From Odontocerum albicorne (taxonomy: Eukaryota; Arthropoda; Insecta; Trichoptera; Odontoceridae), in NCBI GenBank assembly GCA_949825065.1, contig OX463855.1, positions 37,892,301-37,956,300 on the forward strand: a stretch of 64,000 nucleotides of DNA, in the 5' to 3' direction. Under the pieces are notes generated by a model. That model worked only from the letters and a program-made list of their open reading frames with translations. It was not told where the DNA came from and did no database searches. The stretch's first letter is position 1; each line of letters opens with the position of its first letter. Positions 1 through 10,700 of this stretch are shown here, in pieces. Position numbers and translations under genes: made by a program.

Positions 1-394
1 GTTGTTTTCACTCACTGGTCGTCCAGAACACTCCATGCCTTTCAGGTCGAAATTACCGTCTTTGAAACGCAAAAACTATCGACGAGCTGTCCTTTCATTC
101 ATAGCATCTTCACCGTACACTTCGCAAATATCATGAACAGCTTTGGCAGCTTTATTCCCTCGATTGAACGCGAACAGAAGGAGGTGTCGAAAAAGTTCAC
201 TTTCGTCTACCTGACATTCCATTTTGAAGGCTTGTAATCAAATAAAATAATATATGTAACGTAAAAGCAAACATAATATCTTGTAGAGCAGAAAATTTTC
301 TTTCGAATGACGTATAACCTTTACCATTTTGTTTTGCTTTTGGTGCTCATTTTTAATTTGGAAAAAAACGGACGCGATTTATGTTAACACCCAA
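1..394 (-). mobile_element. mariner-like element, family A, truncated by the window edge
   Basis: The right end carries the inverted terminal GTGTTAACACCCAAT-type sequence next to a TA. On the minus strand it encodes the start of a mariner-type transposase (MECQVDE..., AFNRGNKAAKA, DICEVYGEDAMNERTARR), which is the first DNA-binding helix-turn-helix. The catalytic part is not in the window. Two more copies lie at 12063-12758 and 31437-32358, both rearranged into palindromes, so this copy may be one arm of a similar palindrome. Confidence 0.75.
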
Positions 395-628
395 TACATA
401 ATGCAAAAAACACCTTTTTGTATTTATGAGTATGAAGAACTCGCTTTCCCCTGGTATTTATTTTATGATTAGATGATGCATATTAGAAAAGTCACCACTT
501 TCTCTCTGGAACATGTTATAGATTCTTAACACAAGAAACTGTACATTCTTCCTCCCGAATAATGTATGAATATGATACTTTGAATAGTTAAAATGTAAAC
601 TTGTAATTATTTTAAAATATACTTTCAG

Positions 629-841
629 ATAACCGTCCCGTCTGCCCCCCATTGCCTTGAGGATTGGGTCAAAGCACACAACACAATATCTCTCCACATT
701 TATTACATTGACGAACCATGGAAGATCCGGTGCGAAGATGGTGACAGTCTTCAACCTATCTCAGTCGTCAACAAATTCCTTCTTACATCATCTCGCTACA
801 CAGGGAAAGTAGTAGATGAAATCAAGAAACTCTTTGGATAA
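629..841 (+). CDS. Terminal exon of an unrecognised gene entering from the left
   Basis: A good 3' splice site (TACTTTCAG) is followed by 70 open codons and a TAA stop. The frame begins ITVPSAPHCLEDWVKAHN and ends VVDEIKKLFG. The exon is richer in GC than its surroundings and the protein looks globular (YYIDEPWKIRCEDGDSLQ, then a hydrophobic VVNKFLL helix). No start codon is needed because this is an internal-to-terminal exon; upstream exons lie outside the window. I do not recognise the family, so no function is given. An open frame on the opposite strand at the same place is judged to be its shadow. Confidence 0.6.
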   Translation: MTVPSAPHCLEDWVKAHNTISLHIYYIDEPWKIRCEDGDSLQPISVVNKFLLTSSRYTGKVVDEIKKLFG

Positions 842-1663
842 TGATTCAGTTATAGATTTTTTTGACAGAAAACATACCATGTATTTTTTTTACTTTTAAT
901 ACTTTACAATAACACTAAAAATAATGAAATAAGTGAATCGAACAGAAGAGTTATTTAAGACGGATCGTCGTGAAGTCAGCTGCATGTTAAGTAGCAACGA
1001 TCTAAACATCAGGTCAATTCATTGTCAAAAATGTAAATAGGTAATATAAGTAAATCACCATTCATTATATCTCATATAAGAATTGTATTTCTTAATACAA
1101 CCTAAACTGAGATATTATTACCTAAACATTCATTGGTCACTTTTGCGACCACTGACACGACCCCTGAAATGGGCACAGCTCTCATATGCGACCGCCTCAT
1201 TTCCAACACATTTTCGAAGAAATAAAGTTAATTTGATACACATAATAATTATTTATTCAACAAAAAACTCAATATCTCAAAAATAAAAACTTGTCCTATA
1301 TATTTTATGATTAATAATATATTTTTTGATTTACAATATTTTTTATTAACCTTACTTCTGAAAAGCAATATAAATATTAATAGAATAATAAAGGGGTATT
1401 ATTTGCAAAATAAAACTTATCCATATTGTTATAAAACTACAGAAATGTTAAATAGACCATGAACAAAATTATGGAAAACATTTTTACTATTTCCTAAAAT
1501 GTCAAATACAATAAACTATTTTAAATAATTGTTTTTTATTTATTTAATTGTTTCCTTAACACATTCAATGCGATCAAATTATTAAGGTAATTCACGTGTG
1601 GCTGACTAATAAATAATTTTTTTTTTTAAAATCACTTGACGTACAAGCGTTCCCCTCGAAGTA
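842..1663. other. AT-rich spacer, nothing recognised
   Basis: There is no coding signal. A possible AATAAA for the preceding gene lies near 1222. A short stretch near 957-980 (GATCGTCGTGAAGTCAGCTG) resembles sequence near 20034, probably a shared repeat end. Confidence 0.5.
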
Positions 1664-2238
1664 TCAGGTCTGTAAATATGAAACTGGATTTTTTTTATAG
1701 AAAATACACATTTATGGTATGAAAATGGTAAAAAATATTTTATTCAAAGTATTGCCCATCGCTAGCTACACATTTTTCCCATCTCTCTGGCAATTTGTGG
1801 ATGCCACGCCAAAAAAACTGTTGCTTTTTGAGGTAAACCAATCATCAACTAACTTTCTCGGTGGTCTTCCACGTTCTTCGTTTCTCACGTCAAAATCGCC
1901 ACTTTTGAATTTTTTAAACCACTCAAAGCACTGTGATTTACCAAGAGCATGCTCACCGTAAGTTTCAACAAGCATTCGATGCGATTCTGCAGCAGTTTTC
2001 TTCAAATGGTAACAGAAACTCAATGCTGTCCGCAAATCGTAGTTTTCAGGCACAAAAACAGACATGTTCAATGCTATGAAAACATATGTAGTTGTATAAA
2101 ACTTGTATTGTTGCGAGTTAAAAGTCTTTGACAAATGTAAACACAAGAAAAAGGCGCCAATGTCGCAGTCGGACAGTCACTACATTGATAACTAGAGCCA
2201 TCTATGAGCAAATTCCGGTTTCATAGGTACACACCTGG
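1664..2238 (-). mobile_element. mariner-like element, family B, internally deleted
   Basis: The element is flanked by TA and bounded by inverted ends of about 24 bp (CAGGTCTGTAAATATGAAAC on the left; the complement CAGGTGTGTACCTATGAAAC on the right). At 575 bp it is less than half of a full mariner. It keeps the transposase N-terminus and a short C-terminal tail, joined by deletion of the catalytic core. Confidence 0.8.
1766..2065 (-). pseudogene. mariner transposase, catalytic core deleted
   Basis: The protein starts MSVFVPENYDLRTALSFCYH and runs through the paired-like DNA-binding region (AAESHRMLVETYGEHALGKS, CFEWFKKFKSGDFDV). After RPPRKLVDDW it jumps directly to a C-terminal mariner piece (a CQRDGKNV-like tail, matching the usual LPERW.K..). 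All three catalytic aspartates are therefore missing. It cannot be an active transposase but could in principle still bind element ends. Confidence 0.75.
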
Positions 2239-2433
2239 TATATTGTACATGTACTGGTATATTGTTTATTACAGGTTAATTTCGTTTTGGTTAATAAAAT
2301 GAATGATGCTATTAAGTATGGAAATTTTATTGAGGCTCAACAGGTAGGGAAGATTAGCGGGGAGTAATATTTTTGTTTGTTTCTTAAAGGTCAAAGGGAA
2401 AGTATTCAGAGAACAGGAGAAAAAGATAATAAA

Positions 2434-3600
2434 TAAATACAGGTTTATTAATAGCAACATAGTATGTACATAATACATTTAGACACATTTCAAGAACACA
2501 TTAAAAAACAGAAGCTATCAAAAGGTCTGGGCTCATCTAATAACACCCCCCGACCAAGATACCCCCCACCAATATAGGGCGAGCCCAGCCACGGGGACAC
2601 CAGATGTTTTTCAGCACACACCCTTGAACATGTAGAATAAGAAGAGAAAAAAACACAGAAAATAAATAGATGACAAAAAAGAATACATTCAAGAGAGAAG
2701 ACATTAAAAGGTCCGGGCTCATACCACAAACATTCCCCCGCCCGAGATACACCCCATCAATGTAGGGCGAGCCCGACCGCAAGGGCATCGTGGGGGCTTC
2801 CAGCCGACACCCCCGCATATCTAGATTAAAAAATAAAATAAAAAACAAAAACGTATGGCAGAAAACAAAATAAAAAGTAAACCCACATATACCACCTCAG
2901 GTTAACTGTCAGCAAGAACGAAAAAAAAAAGCCTCAAAGGAGTCCAAATTTTATAAAAGTAAAATGACAAATGAAATAGTTGAAACAACATTGTAATATA
3001 ATAGTTAAGCAGTAATACATTGAAATAGTTAAGCAGTTTTATAAGAATGAATGAGAAGATAACGCACAAACACGCACGCACAATCCCCGATTCACCACCA
3101 GCGAAAAGAAAGAAAAGAAAAAAGCAAATAAGAGACCCATTAACCACTGAGAAACCTATTAACCATCCAGAAGAGAACTCTTTAGAGCATCTCTGAAGGT
3201 ATAACTATTCACCCGCTCCTTCAAGGCCTGGGGTAACTCATTCCAGCATTTGCTGGCTGAGTATGAGAAGGATCCTTGAATAGTGTTAGATTATGGTTTG
3301 GGATAAATAAAAGAGTTTCTCTGCATCTAGTTTCGTAGCCGTGAAAGTTTCTAACCCAATTCAGTTTTTCAAAAAGATAAAGTGCCATTTTTGTACTGGT
3401 AATTTTATTCATGAGTAAGCTTAAGTGATGAAACCATCTTTGTTTCATGTCAATGATTTTAAAAGCTCTCAAAAAAGGGGTGATGCGTCCTCTGGAAGGA
3501 ATGTTGAAACAATACCTACAGCAAGCATTTTGTAATCTTTGCAACTTTTTTTCAGTTTTCTTTATGGCATAGATATTAATTACATAGTTAGTATTTTTTT
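2434..3600 (-). mobile_element. LINE 3' end (Jockey-like reverse transcriptase tail and 3' UTR)
   Basis: On the minus strand, 3221-3544 encodes a typical C-terminal tail of a non-LTR reverse transcriptase (MQRLQNACCRYCFNIPSRGR, RWFHHLSLLMNKI, then ETLLFIPNHN). It is followed toward lower coordinates by a long untranslated tail containing a two-unit direct repeat (2494-2860). The 5' part is missing, as expected from incomplete target-primed reverse transcription. Confidence 0.65.
2494..2860. repeat. Two direct repeats of about 180 bp in a LINE 3' UTR
   Basis: The units at about 2494-2683 and 2684-2860 share ACATTAAAA..AGGTC(T/C)GGGCTCAT, a C-rich block, and TAGGGCGAGCCC followed by a CACCAGATG/CATCGTGGG segment. 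They have diverged by many substitutions. Confidence 0.6.
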
Positions 3601-3754
3601 ACTGCACCAATGTCATCTTCCATTAACTATGGGGGCTTGAAATATTTTCACTCGATAGATCTCTTTTTTGTTAAGAAAAAAACAAATAATTCTATGTATA
3701 TTATATACGAGTACTAAGAATTATTTAATTTTAAGTACCAGTAAGAATATAATT

Positions 3755-4565
3755 GAACATTATTTAACACTTTATTGCAATACAATCTGGTGGGCTTATT
3801 ACCAGGCGGCAATCTCTTCCAGCCAACCAGACAAAAGTAAATGAAGCAAGTTACGTGGTCGCATAAATCATTCAAATGACTATCCATCCCCACGAAATCC
3901 ATAAACATATACGTGAGCACATGCCCACGAACCCCGGACAATCACCCGAACATTCCTTTTCATATAAAGTGAGATATCATCAATCAAAAGGAAAGGAAGG
4001 GATGGTGGAGAGGAAAGGAAAAGAAAAATCAGGAAACACGTTATTTTGCTGACTAGAAATTAAGAGTTTTTTTGTCGCTTCTTAAAGCATGCCAAGGACG
4101 GAGCGAGTTTTATATTGGTTTGTAAGTGATTCCAGAGTCTCACTGCATGGACAGTAAAGGACGACGTAAAGAAAGAGGAGCAATGAACTGGAAAGGCCAA
4201 TAAACAATCTCTGTTTGAGCGTAGCGCTAATCCATGATTGGAAAGACGCTAAAAATTTTCAGCAAGATGAGGGTGCGGCGGGACAGTTAAGGATATTATA
4301 CAATAGAGACAGTATGTGAATTTGGCGTCTATTTCTAACATTCAACCAGTTCAATGCCTTCTGGTATGAAGTTATATGATTACTTTCGTAGGTTGAAAAT
4401 GAATCTTAGACAAACATTTTGAAGACGCTGTAATTTGTCCAGCTGTTCCTCTGTAACATCCAAGTAACATATGTCGGCATAGTCCAGAATCGGAAAGAGC
4501 AGAGATTGTACGAGTAAAATTTTGGTTTTAGTTGGTAGGAATCTTAGCAACCCTTTAAGGGAATG
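3755..4565 (-). mobile_element. LINE 3' end, copy 1 of a family also at 32745-33490
   Basis: This copy closely matches 32745-33490, including the ATCCATCCCCACG block and the SFTVHTVRLWNQL-type reverse-transcriptase tail. On the minus strand its 3' tail reads TTGTCTGGTTGGCTGGAAGA. That tail is shared with the tRNA-derived SINE at 16094-16310, which makes this LINE the likely source of the SINE's copying machinery. Confidence 0.7.
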
Positions 4566-4664
4566 AAGGCTGAAGAAGATCCTTCGGGTTTCAAGTAAAA
4601 CAAAACATTAAAATAGTCAAACTCAGAATGTATTTAGAAAAATATTTATAACATACAATTAAAA

Positions 4665-4670
4665 TTTATT
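4665..4670 (-). promoter_or_regulatory. AATAAA poly(A) signal overlapping the RRP36 stop
   Basis: On the minus strand the end reads ATG TAA TAAAT, so the AATAAA hexamer overlaps the stop codon. Cleavage is normally 10-30 nt further on, which would leave a very short 3' UTR. Confidence 0.5.
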
Positions 4671-4799
4671 ACATAACACTCATATTTTTCCTAACTTTCT
4701 GAGCATTTCTCTTCCTGTGTTTTGTGATGTGTTTCTCCAATTTACCTGATTTTTTCAAATCTTCATACTGTTCTACTAGACTGAGTATTTTCTTCTCCG
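4669..4799 (-). CDS. RRP36: RRP36 exon 4 (C-terminus)
   Basis: The acceptor is TATTTTTCCAG. The exon supplies two bases of a split Ser codon, then 42 codons and TAA. It encodes the basic C-terminal tail with LKKSGKLEKHITKHRKRNA, the best-conserved end of the family. Confidence 0.88.
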
Positions 4800-7700
4800 C
4801 TGGAAAAATACAATAATAATAAAAATACATTCTTAGAACATTCATAAGTTTTCATAAAAATAAAAATACTGAGCTACTGATTTTCATAAGTACGAGTACT
4901 TACTTAATTACTAAAAAAAAATTAATTGTCAAACCCTCTTTTTTTAATTTAATTCACCAATTTCGCTTTTCTATATAGATATGACAGTTCTTCAAAACAC
5001 ATCATTGTGTTGTTCCTTCCAGTCTTCTTCTCCCTGGCTCCATCCCAACTCACTGTCTGCGAAGACTGTTGGGGTCAGCTCTCCTCATCCTCTGGTTGTA
5101 TGCTCTTCTGTCTCGGACTACGTCCCCCAGGCCGTGCCTCTGCATCAGGTTATCTTTTTGCACCACCCATGAATTCTTTGGCCTTCCTCTGGTTGTTATT
5201 CGAGGAAGATCCATGGAGATTGCCTGGTTCACAATGTGATCGGGTGCTCTGCGTCCAACGTGCCCATACCATCTCAATCGCCTCTCCTCCATCTTACTGT
5301 TGATGTCTGTAACACCTAGGCTTCCACGAATGCGTGAGCTTTTTATTTTGTCTCTTACGGACACACCGACTGATCATCTTAGCATTCGCATTTCAGCAGT
5401 TTCTAGTTGCCTGGAGTAAGAGTTAGCATTCGGAGCCATAGAGGAGTGCAGGTATGACAATCGTTTGGTATACTTTTCCTTTTAACTTTACTGGCATTTT
5501 CGGATCACATAGAACTCCCGTCATTGTTCTAAACTTCATCCATCCCACACTAATTCTATGTGTAACATCTGCTGCACATCCTCCATCGCTATGGATGAGT
5601 GACTCAAGATACTTAAAGGAGTCACAATTTGGTAATGTTTCTCCATCCATTTGCATTACGGGAGTGACAGCATTTGTGTTCTCAAATGGTAGGTACAGAT
5701 ACTCTGTTTTCTTTCTGCTCAGTCTCAATCCATTATCCTCTAAGATTCTTCTCCACTTTTCCAGACTATTGTATTGTTCCTTCCAGTCAAAACATAGTAA
5801 CTAGCATCTGGCCAATTTCACATAGGAGTTAACCTCTCGAGTAGTGAGATATTTTTTTCATTTTAAAACATTGTTTGTTCAGTTGGTAAAACATGTAACT
5901 AGCCGATAAATGATTTAATTGTGTGGTATCATCAATAGATGTCATCGGTACTCCAAATCGTGATATAATCTGGGAATATTCGAGAAATAATCCCTGCGCC
6001 CCAACCGCGCGGCCATACGCTATCTGACTGTACGCACGGAGAGGTTAAACAATAATAATCTAAGTAAATGTGTATAGATAAAATAACATAATATAAATTT
6101 TATGCTTTATGGTGGATTGGAGCATTAAAAAAATATTTTTCAACAAAAAAGAGATATTGTACTTTTTTAAATGTTCAGACTGTTGTGTATCAGAAGCAAC
6201 AACATGGACCACGTTTCTGGCTTTTTATCTATGAATACACATTAACAAATAAAAAGTCATAAAAAAATAATGAATAACAAATTTACTATACTCAAGAAAA
6301 TGTAGCATGGTCCCTGTGACGTTTGAAATGTCACGTCTCAAAGGGGTGGGGTAAAATCGATTTTTTTTTTATAAATCGCTTTTCTTCTTTATAAATAAGG
6401 GTGAAAGTTGTAGTTCTGATTCTTATAATGACTATGAAACTTTGGAATGTGCTCCTTTATCGGATTTCAACTAAAATGTATGTTTTACGATTAAATAAAA
6501 TTGTTTTTCTCTAAACTGACGTTTTAAATCCCTAATTTTCACTATACCGACTTTCTAATGCATTGTATGATTTGTATGTATCTTTAAATCCACTATGAAT
6601 TAATACTAATTACGAACATTTAATTTTATGTATAAAAAAAAATCAAAAATCCAATTATCGTATACCCCATCCCTAGCCAGTGCGGACTAACATAGTGACT
6701 TTTGACGAACGTCGCCAAATATTATTTCATTTAAACAAACTGACATATTTTTGCTAATTTGTAACAAGATGTATTAATTTGTCATTATTGTTAGTTTTAT
6801 ACGAGGCATATCCAGAAAGTAAGTGTACTGAATTTTTGTAGGTTACAATTTTTTTTATTTAAACAAAAATATTACGTGGTTACCGTAGTACATATGTAAG
6901 CTATTTTTCAACATAGTCGCCATTCCTCTCAATGCAGGTGGTGAAGCGGGGTATCAACTATTTGATGCCTTCCTCGAAGTAGTTTCCCGCCAATCCCTCC
7001 GTCCACTTCTCCACCTCCTCCTTTACCTCCTTGTCGGTTGAAAACCTTTTTCCACCCATGTGCAGCTTCAGGGAGGTAAAGAGATTGGCCGTGTGTGGTC
7101 TGGCATTGTCGTGCAGCAGGCAGACTCCCTTTGTCAGCATGCCTCTCCTCTTGTTCTGAATCGCCCTCCGCAATTTTTTTAGGGTCTCACAGTATCTTGC
7201 AGAGTTGATGGTCTCCCCTTGAGGCATATATTCAATTAAAATTATGCCTTGACAGTCCCAAAACACGGATCCCATGATTTTCTTGGCTGAAATTGTGGTT
7301 TTGAACTTTTTGGCGGAGGGTGAAGAGATGTGACGCCACTGTTGAGACTGCCTTTTGGTTTCAGGCGTGTAGTGTGCAATCCAAGTTTCATCTCCAGTAA
7401 CAATGGAGCGGAGAAATTCATCTCCATGGAGTTTGCAGCGCCTCAAAAACTCTTGCCCGGCCTCCACTCGATTCAACTTGTGTTGGTCTGTCAGCTGTTT
7501 TGGAACCCACCTTGCGGACAGTTTCCGATATCCGAGGGTTTCTGTGATGGTTTTGTGTAGTAGAGATCTGGAGATTTGCGGAAACATTGCAGAAAGTTCA
7601 TCCACAGTCAATCTGCGATCGTCACGGAGCGCATTTTCGATTTTTTCCACAATTTCGTCAGTCACAATTGAAGGTCTTCCGCTCCTCTAATCATCATGCA

Positions 7701-10700
7701 CAGACGTACGACCGTTTTTAAACTCGCGACACCACTTGTACACACTCATACGATTCATAGCTTTATCACCATATGCAGTTTTCACCTCATTATAAACCTC
7801 AACCGGAGGTTTTCCCTTCCAAACGAGATAACGGATGACGCCCCGTATTTCGCACTTGGCGGGAGACTGGATTGACATTTTTCACGGAACGTGTTGTCAC
7901 GTCGACATTTCTCAACGTACTGACCTCGAATCGGTCTCGTTGCGGAGGGGAAGAGTCAGGCTACACGGAAGTGTAGCCAACATGTCGAAAATAAAATCCA
8001 TCCGGTCGTGAGAGCCTCAGTACACTTACTTTCTGGATACGCCTCGTATAATACATTTACCTAAATAACTTGCTATTTATTAGAATGGAGGCTTATCAAA
8101 GTTGATAAAATAATTAAAATTACTGACCGTTGTTACAAGGTTGTATTGAGGCAAATTTGTGAAACGTTACAGGGACCATGCTACATTTTCTTTAGTATAG
8201 TTTTGAAAAATGGAGTATTAATTAACTAACGAAATCCATTCATTTATATCTATACTCATCAATAAAAACTGAATTTTAAAAGTATTGGCCATAAATTCGG
8301 ACCGATCCTCAGGAACTCAATACTTTTGGAGATTTATTGTACTAAATAAAATAAAAATATTAATCAACACATAAATTACTAAAAAGAATTTATTAATAAA
8401 GACAGACTTACATTTTTTAATGTAGTCAGGATTTTTTCCTTCTTTCAAAGATTTGACACGTTCCTCATGTTCTATCTGTTTCTTCAAATTCTTCTCCTTA
8501 TTTCTTTGCTCTTCTCTATTTTGATTTTCAATTCGTTGAATTAAGTATTTAATTTGGTCTTCTCTCTCTGGATCTTCCGTTTTTTTTAATTCCTTTTTGA
8601 GCATTTTCAATTCATTATGTTTGATTTCAGACAAGAAACTATAGCTACGTTTAAAAGCCTTCGGATTATAAGTCCCGCATAAGGAGTCAAATCTGAAAAA
8701 GAAAATTATTTTAAAATTATTTATGTTTTACTCTTATCCACGCATGTAAAAAGTCATAGAGATCACATCCAAAATAATGGAATCCAAACACAGTCAAATC
8801 AAAAATGGGATTCAAACAATGTCGACCTCCAAAATATTGGGCAAACAACCTCCAAAATACATTGAGGAAACTACACCAATGGGTTGGAAACAAGACTCAA
8901 AATAAAAAAAGATTGGAGGCTTTTATCCAGAAGTGGATAGACCCACGCTAATGTTATTTTTTATATCCACTCCCTTAGCTTTAAATGAGATCATATTAGC
9001 ACAATAAAAACACATAATGTTTATATTATCAGATTGGAATTGTAAATTATATAATTTCAAGACATTGTCTACTGACTACCATGGCTGGCATCAATACTCT
9101 AGTGAAGAGTGAACTTGTTTTTCATTATTAACATTGACATTATTTGCAGTAAATACGAATTATAATTTTTTGCATTCGATGTAAACTTTCTGCACCTCTT
9201 TGTCAATTTTTAATGCTTCTTTTATAAAAATCAGGAATATTTTTACTATACTATAATACTCAGCAAGTCCTGTTTTAACCTTTTTGTAACTTGAAAAATG
9301 TCATTATCTAAAAAATCTCAAACTGACCAGATGTTCAAAATCTAATTAATGGTGCAAGATCTGGAAAGAATGCTAGATGCCAAATTATTACACATTCCAA
9401 GCTTTAAAGTATTATATTTTCTTAAAGATGTTCAAAAGTGTTAACTGAATCACATTTTATCTTTATTCAGTCCTGGACACCACAAATTTCCAACCGTCCA
9501 ATGTGTTATTGCACACTTAACCTTTCCCTTCCTGTACTAAAAAAATCCGCCCATTCCGGTGTTGTGTATTCAATACACATGTAAAAATGAGCGATTTAAA
9601 ATAAGAATATTCATAGCCAATCGCTTAAATTAATTAAATTTGAAGTCAAAAGCGACAATAATTAAAAATGAATCGCTAAAAACATGAAAAAAAACATCGT
9701 CCAACATTCACAAAACGGGCAAAGCGACCACATCTACTGAAAGCCGCCGACCTACTGTGCGAGCGAACTGAGATTCTATTTCTTGCGTTCCCATATACCG
9801 AAGTAGAGTGAGAGTGAGACGTGAATAGCGTCGCTTTCGTCACGCATAGCAGTTTTTTAGAACTAATATACCTACGTCACACACTGGCACACGTTTGATT
9901 GCATTGGTGAATTTATTCCCGATTTTCACAAAATATCTCTGATGTGGCCGATAAGTGCTAATTATTATTAATATTATTTTTTCATTCAATGCATAAATGT
10001 ATTACGGAGGAATACCTTAAATCTGAACCGAGTATTTATTATATTTATAGAGATATTAAAGTTTTTAGAAGCAATGTGTACTAGTTACACATCACAGGGA
10101 AGGAAGGGTTAACCCTATGAGCTTGCTCAACCATCAGCATTTTTTTTTGATTGAATTTCTGAATTGCTTCCATACCGGCAATGAAGATGTATCCACTTTT
10201 ATTGGTCTTCCACTTCCAGGGATACTTTCCAGATCAAAACTTCTTTAACCATCTTCAACACCATCTTGACTTTCTCTCAGGGTAATGTGTATCTTCATAG
10301 CTCTTCCATGACAGTTGCCAGAAAGGTTTTATGTTCAAGATTCCAATCATTTCTTTTATAGATTTTTAATTTCACTTATTTCTCACACTATGTCTTGTTA
10401 CTTTAAGAGTACTATTTTATTTATATACTAGAGAAAATGTAGGATGGTCCCTGTGACAGTTCATAAATTTGCCCCAACATAACCTTGTAACGACGTTCAG
10501 TAATTTTAATTATTTTATCAACTTTAATATAAGCCTCGGTTCTAATAAATAGCAAGTTATTTAGGTAAATACATTACATCAAACTAACAATAATGACAAA
10601 TTAATACATCCTGTTACAAATTAGCAAAAATATGTCAGTTTGTTTAAATCAAATAATATTTGGTGACGTTTGTCAAAAGTCACTACGTTAGTCTGTATTG

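Larger units (their letters stand above)
6287..8199. mobile_element. MITE family M1, copy a, split by a mariner
   Basis: The left end is TACTCAAGAAAATGTAGCAT and the right end GGGACCATGCTACATTTTCT. The two halves (6287-6801 and 8047-8199) form one roughly 665-bp non-coding element once the mariner at 6802-8046 is removed. At least eight other copies occur in the window. Confidence 0.8.

Noticed and set aside
458..754. 98-codon minus-strand frame MKTVTIFAPDLPWFVNVINV
   Set aside because: It overlaps the plus-strand terminal exon at 629-841, which has a splice acceptor and a better coding composition.
2490..2848. Two overlapping minus-strand frames with GSPYIDGVYLGRG-like repeats
   Set aside because: They fall in the duplicated LINE 3' UTR and are produced by the direct repeat, not by a gene.
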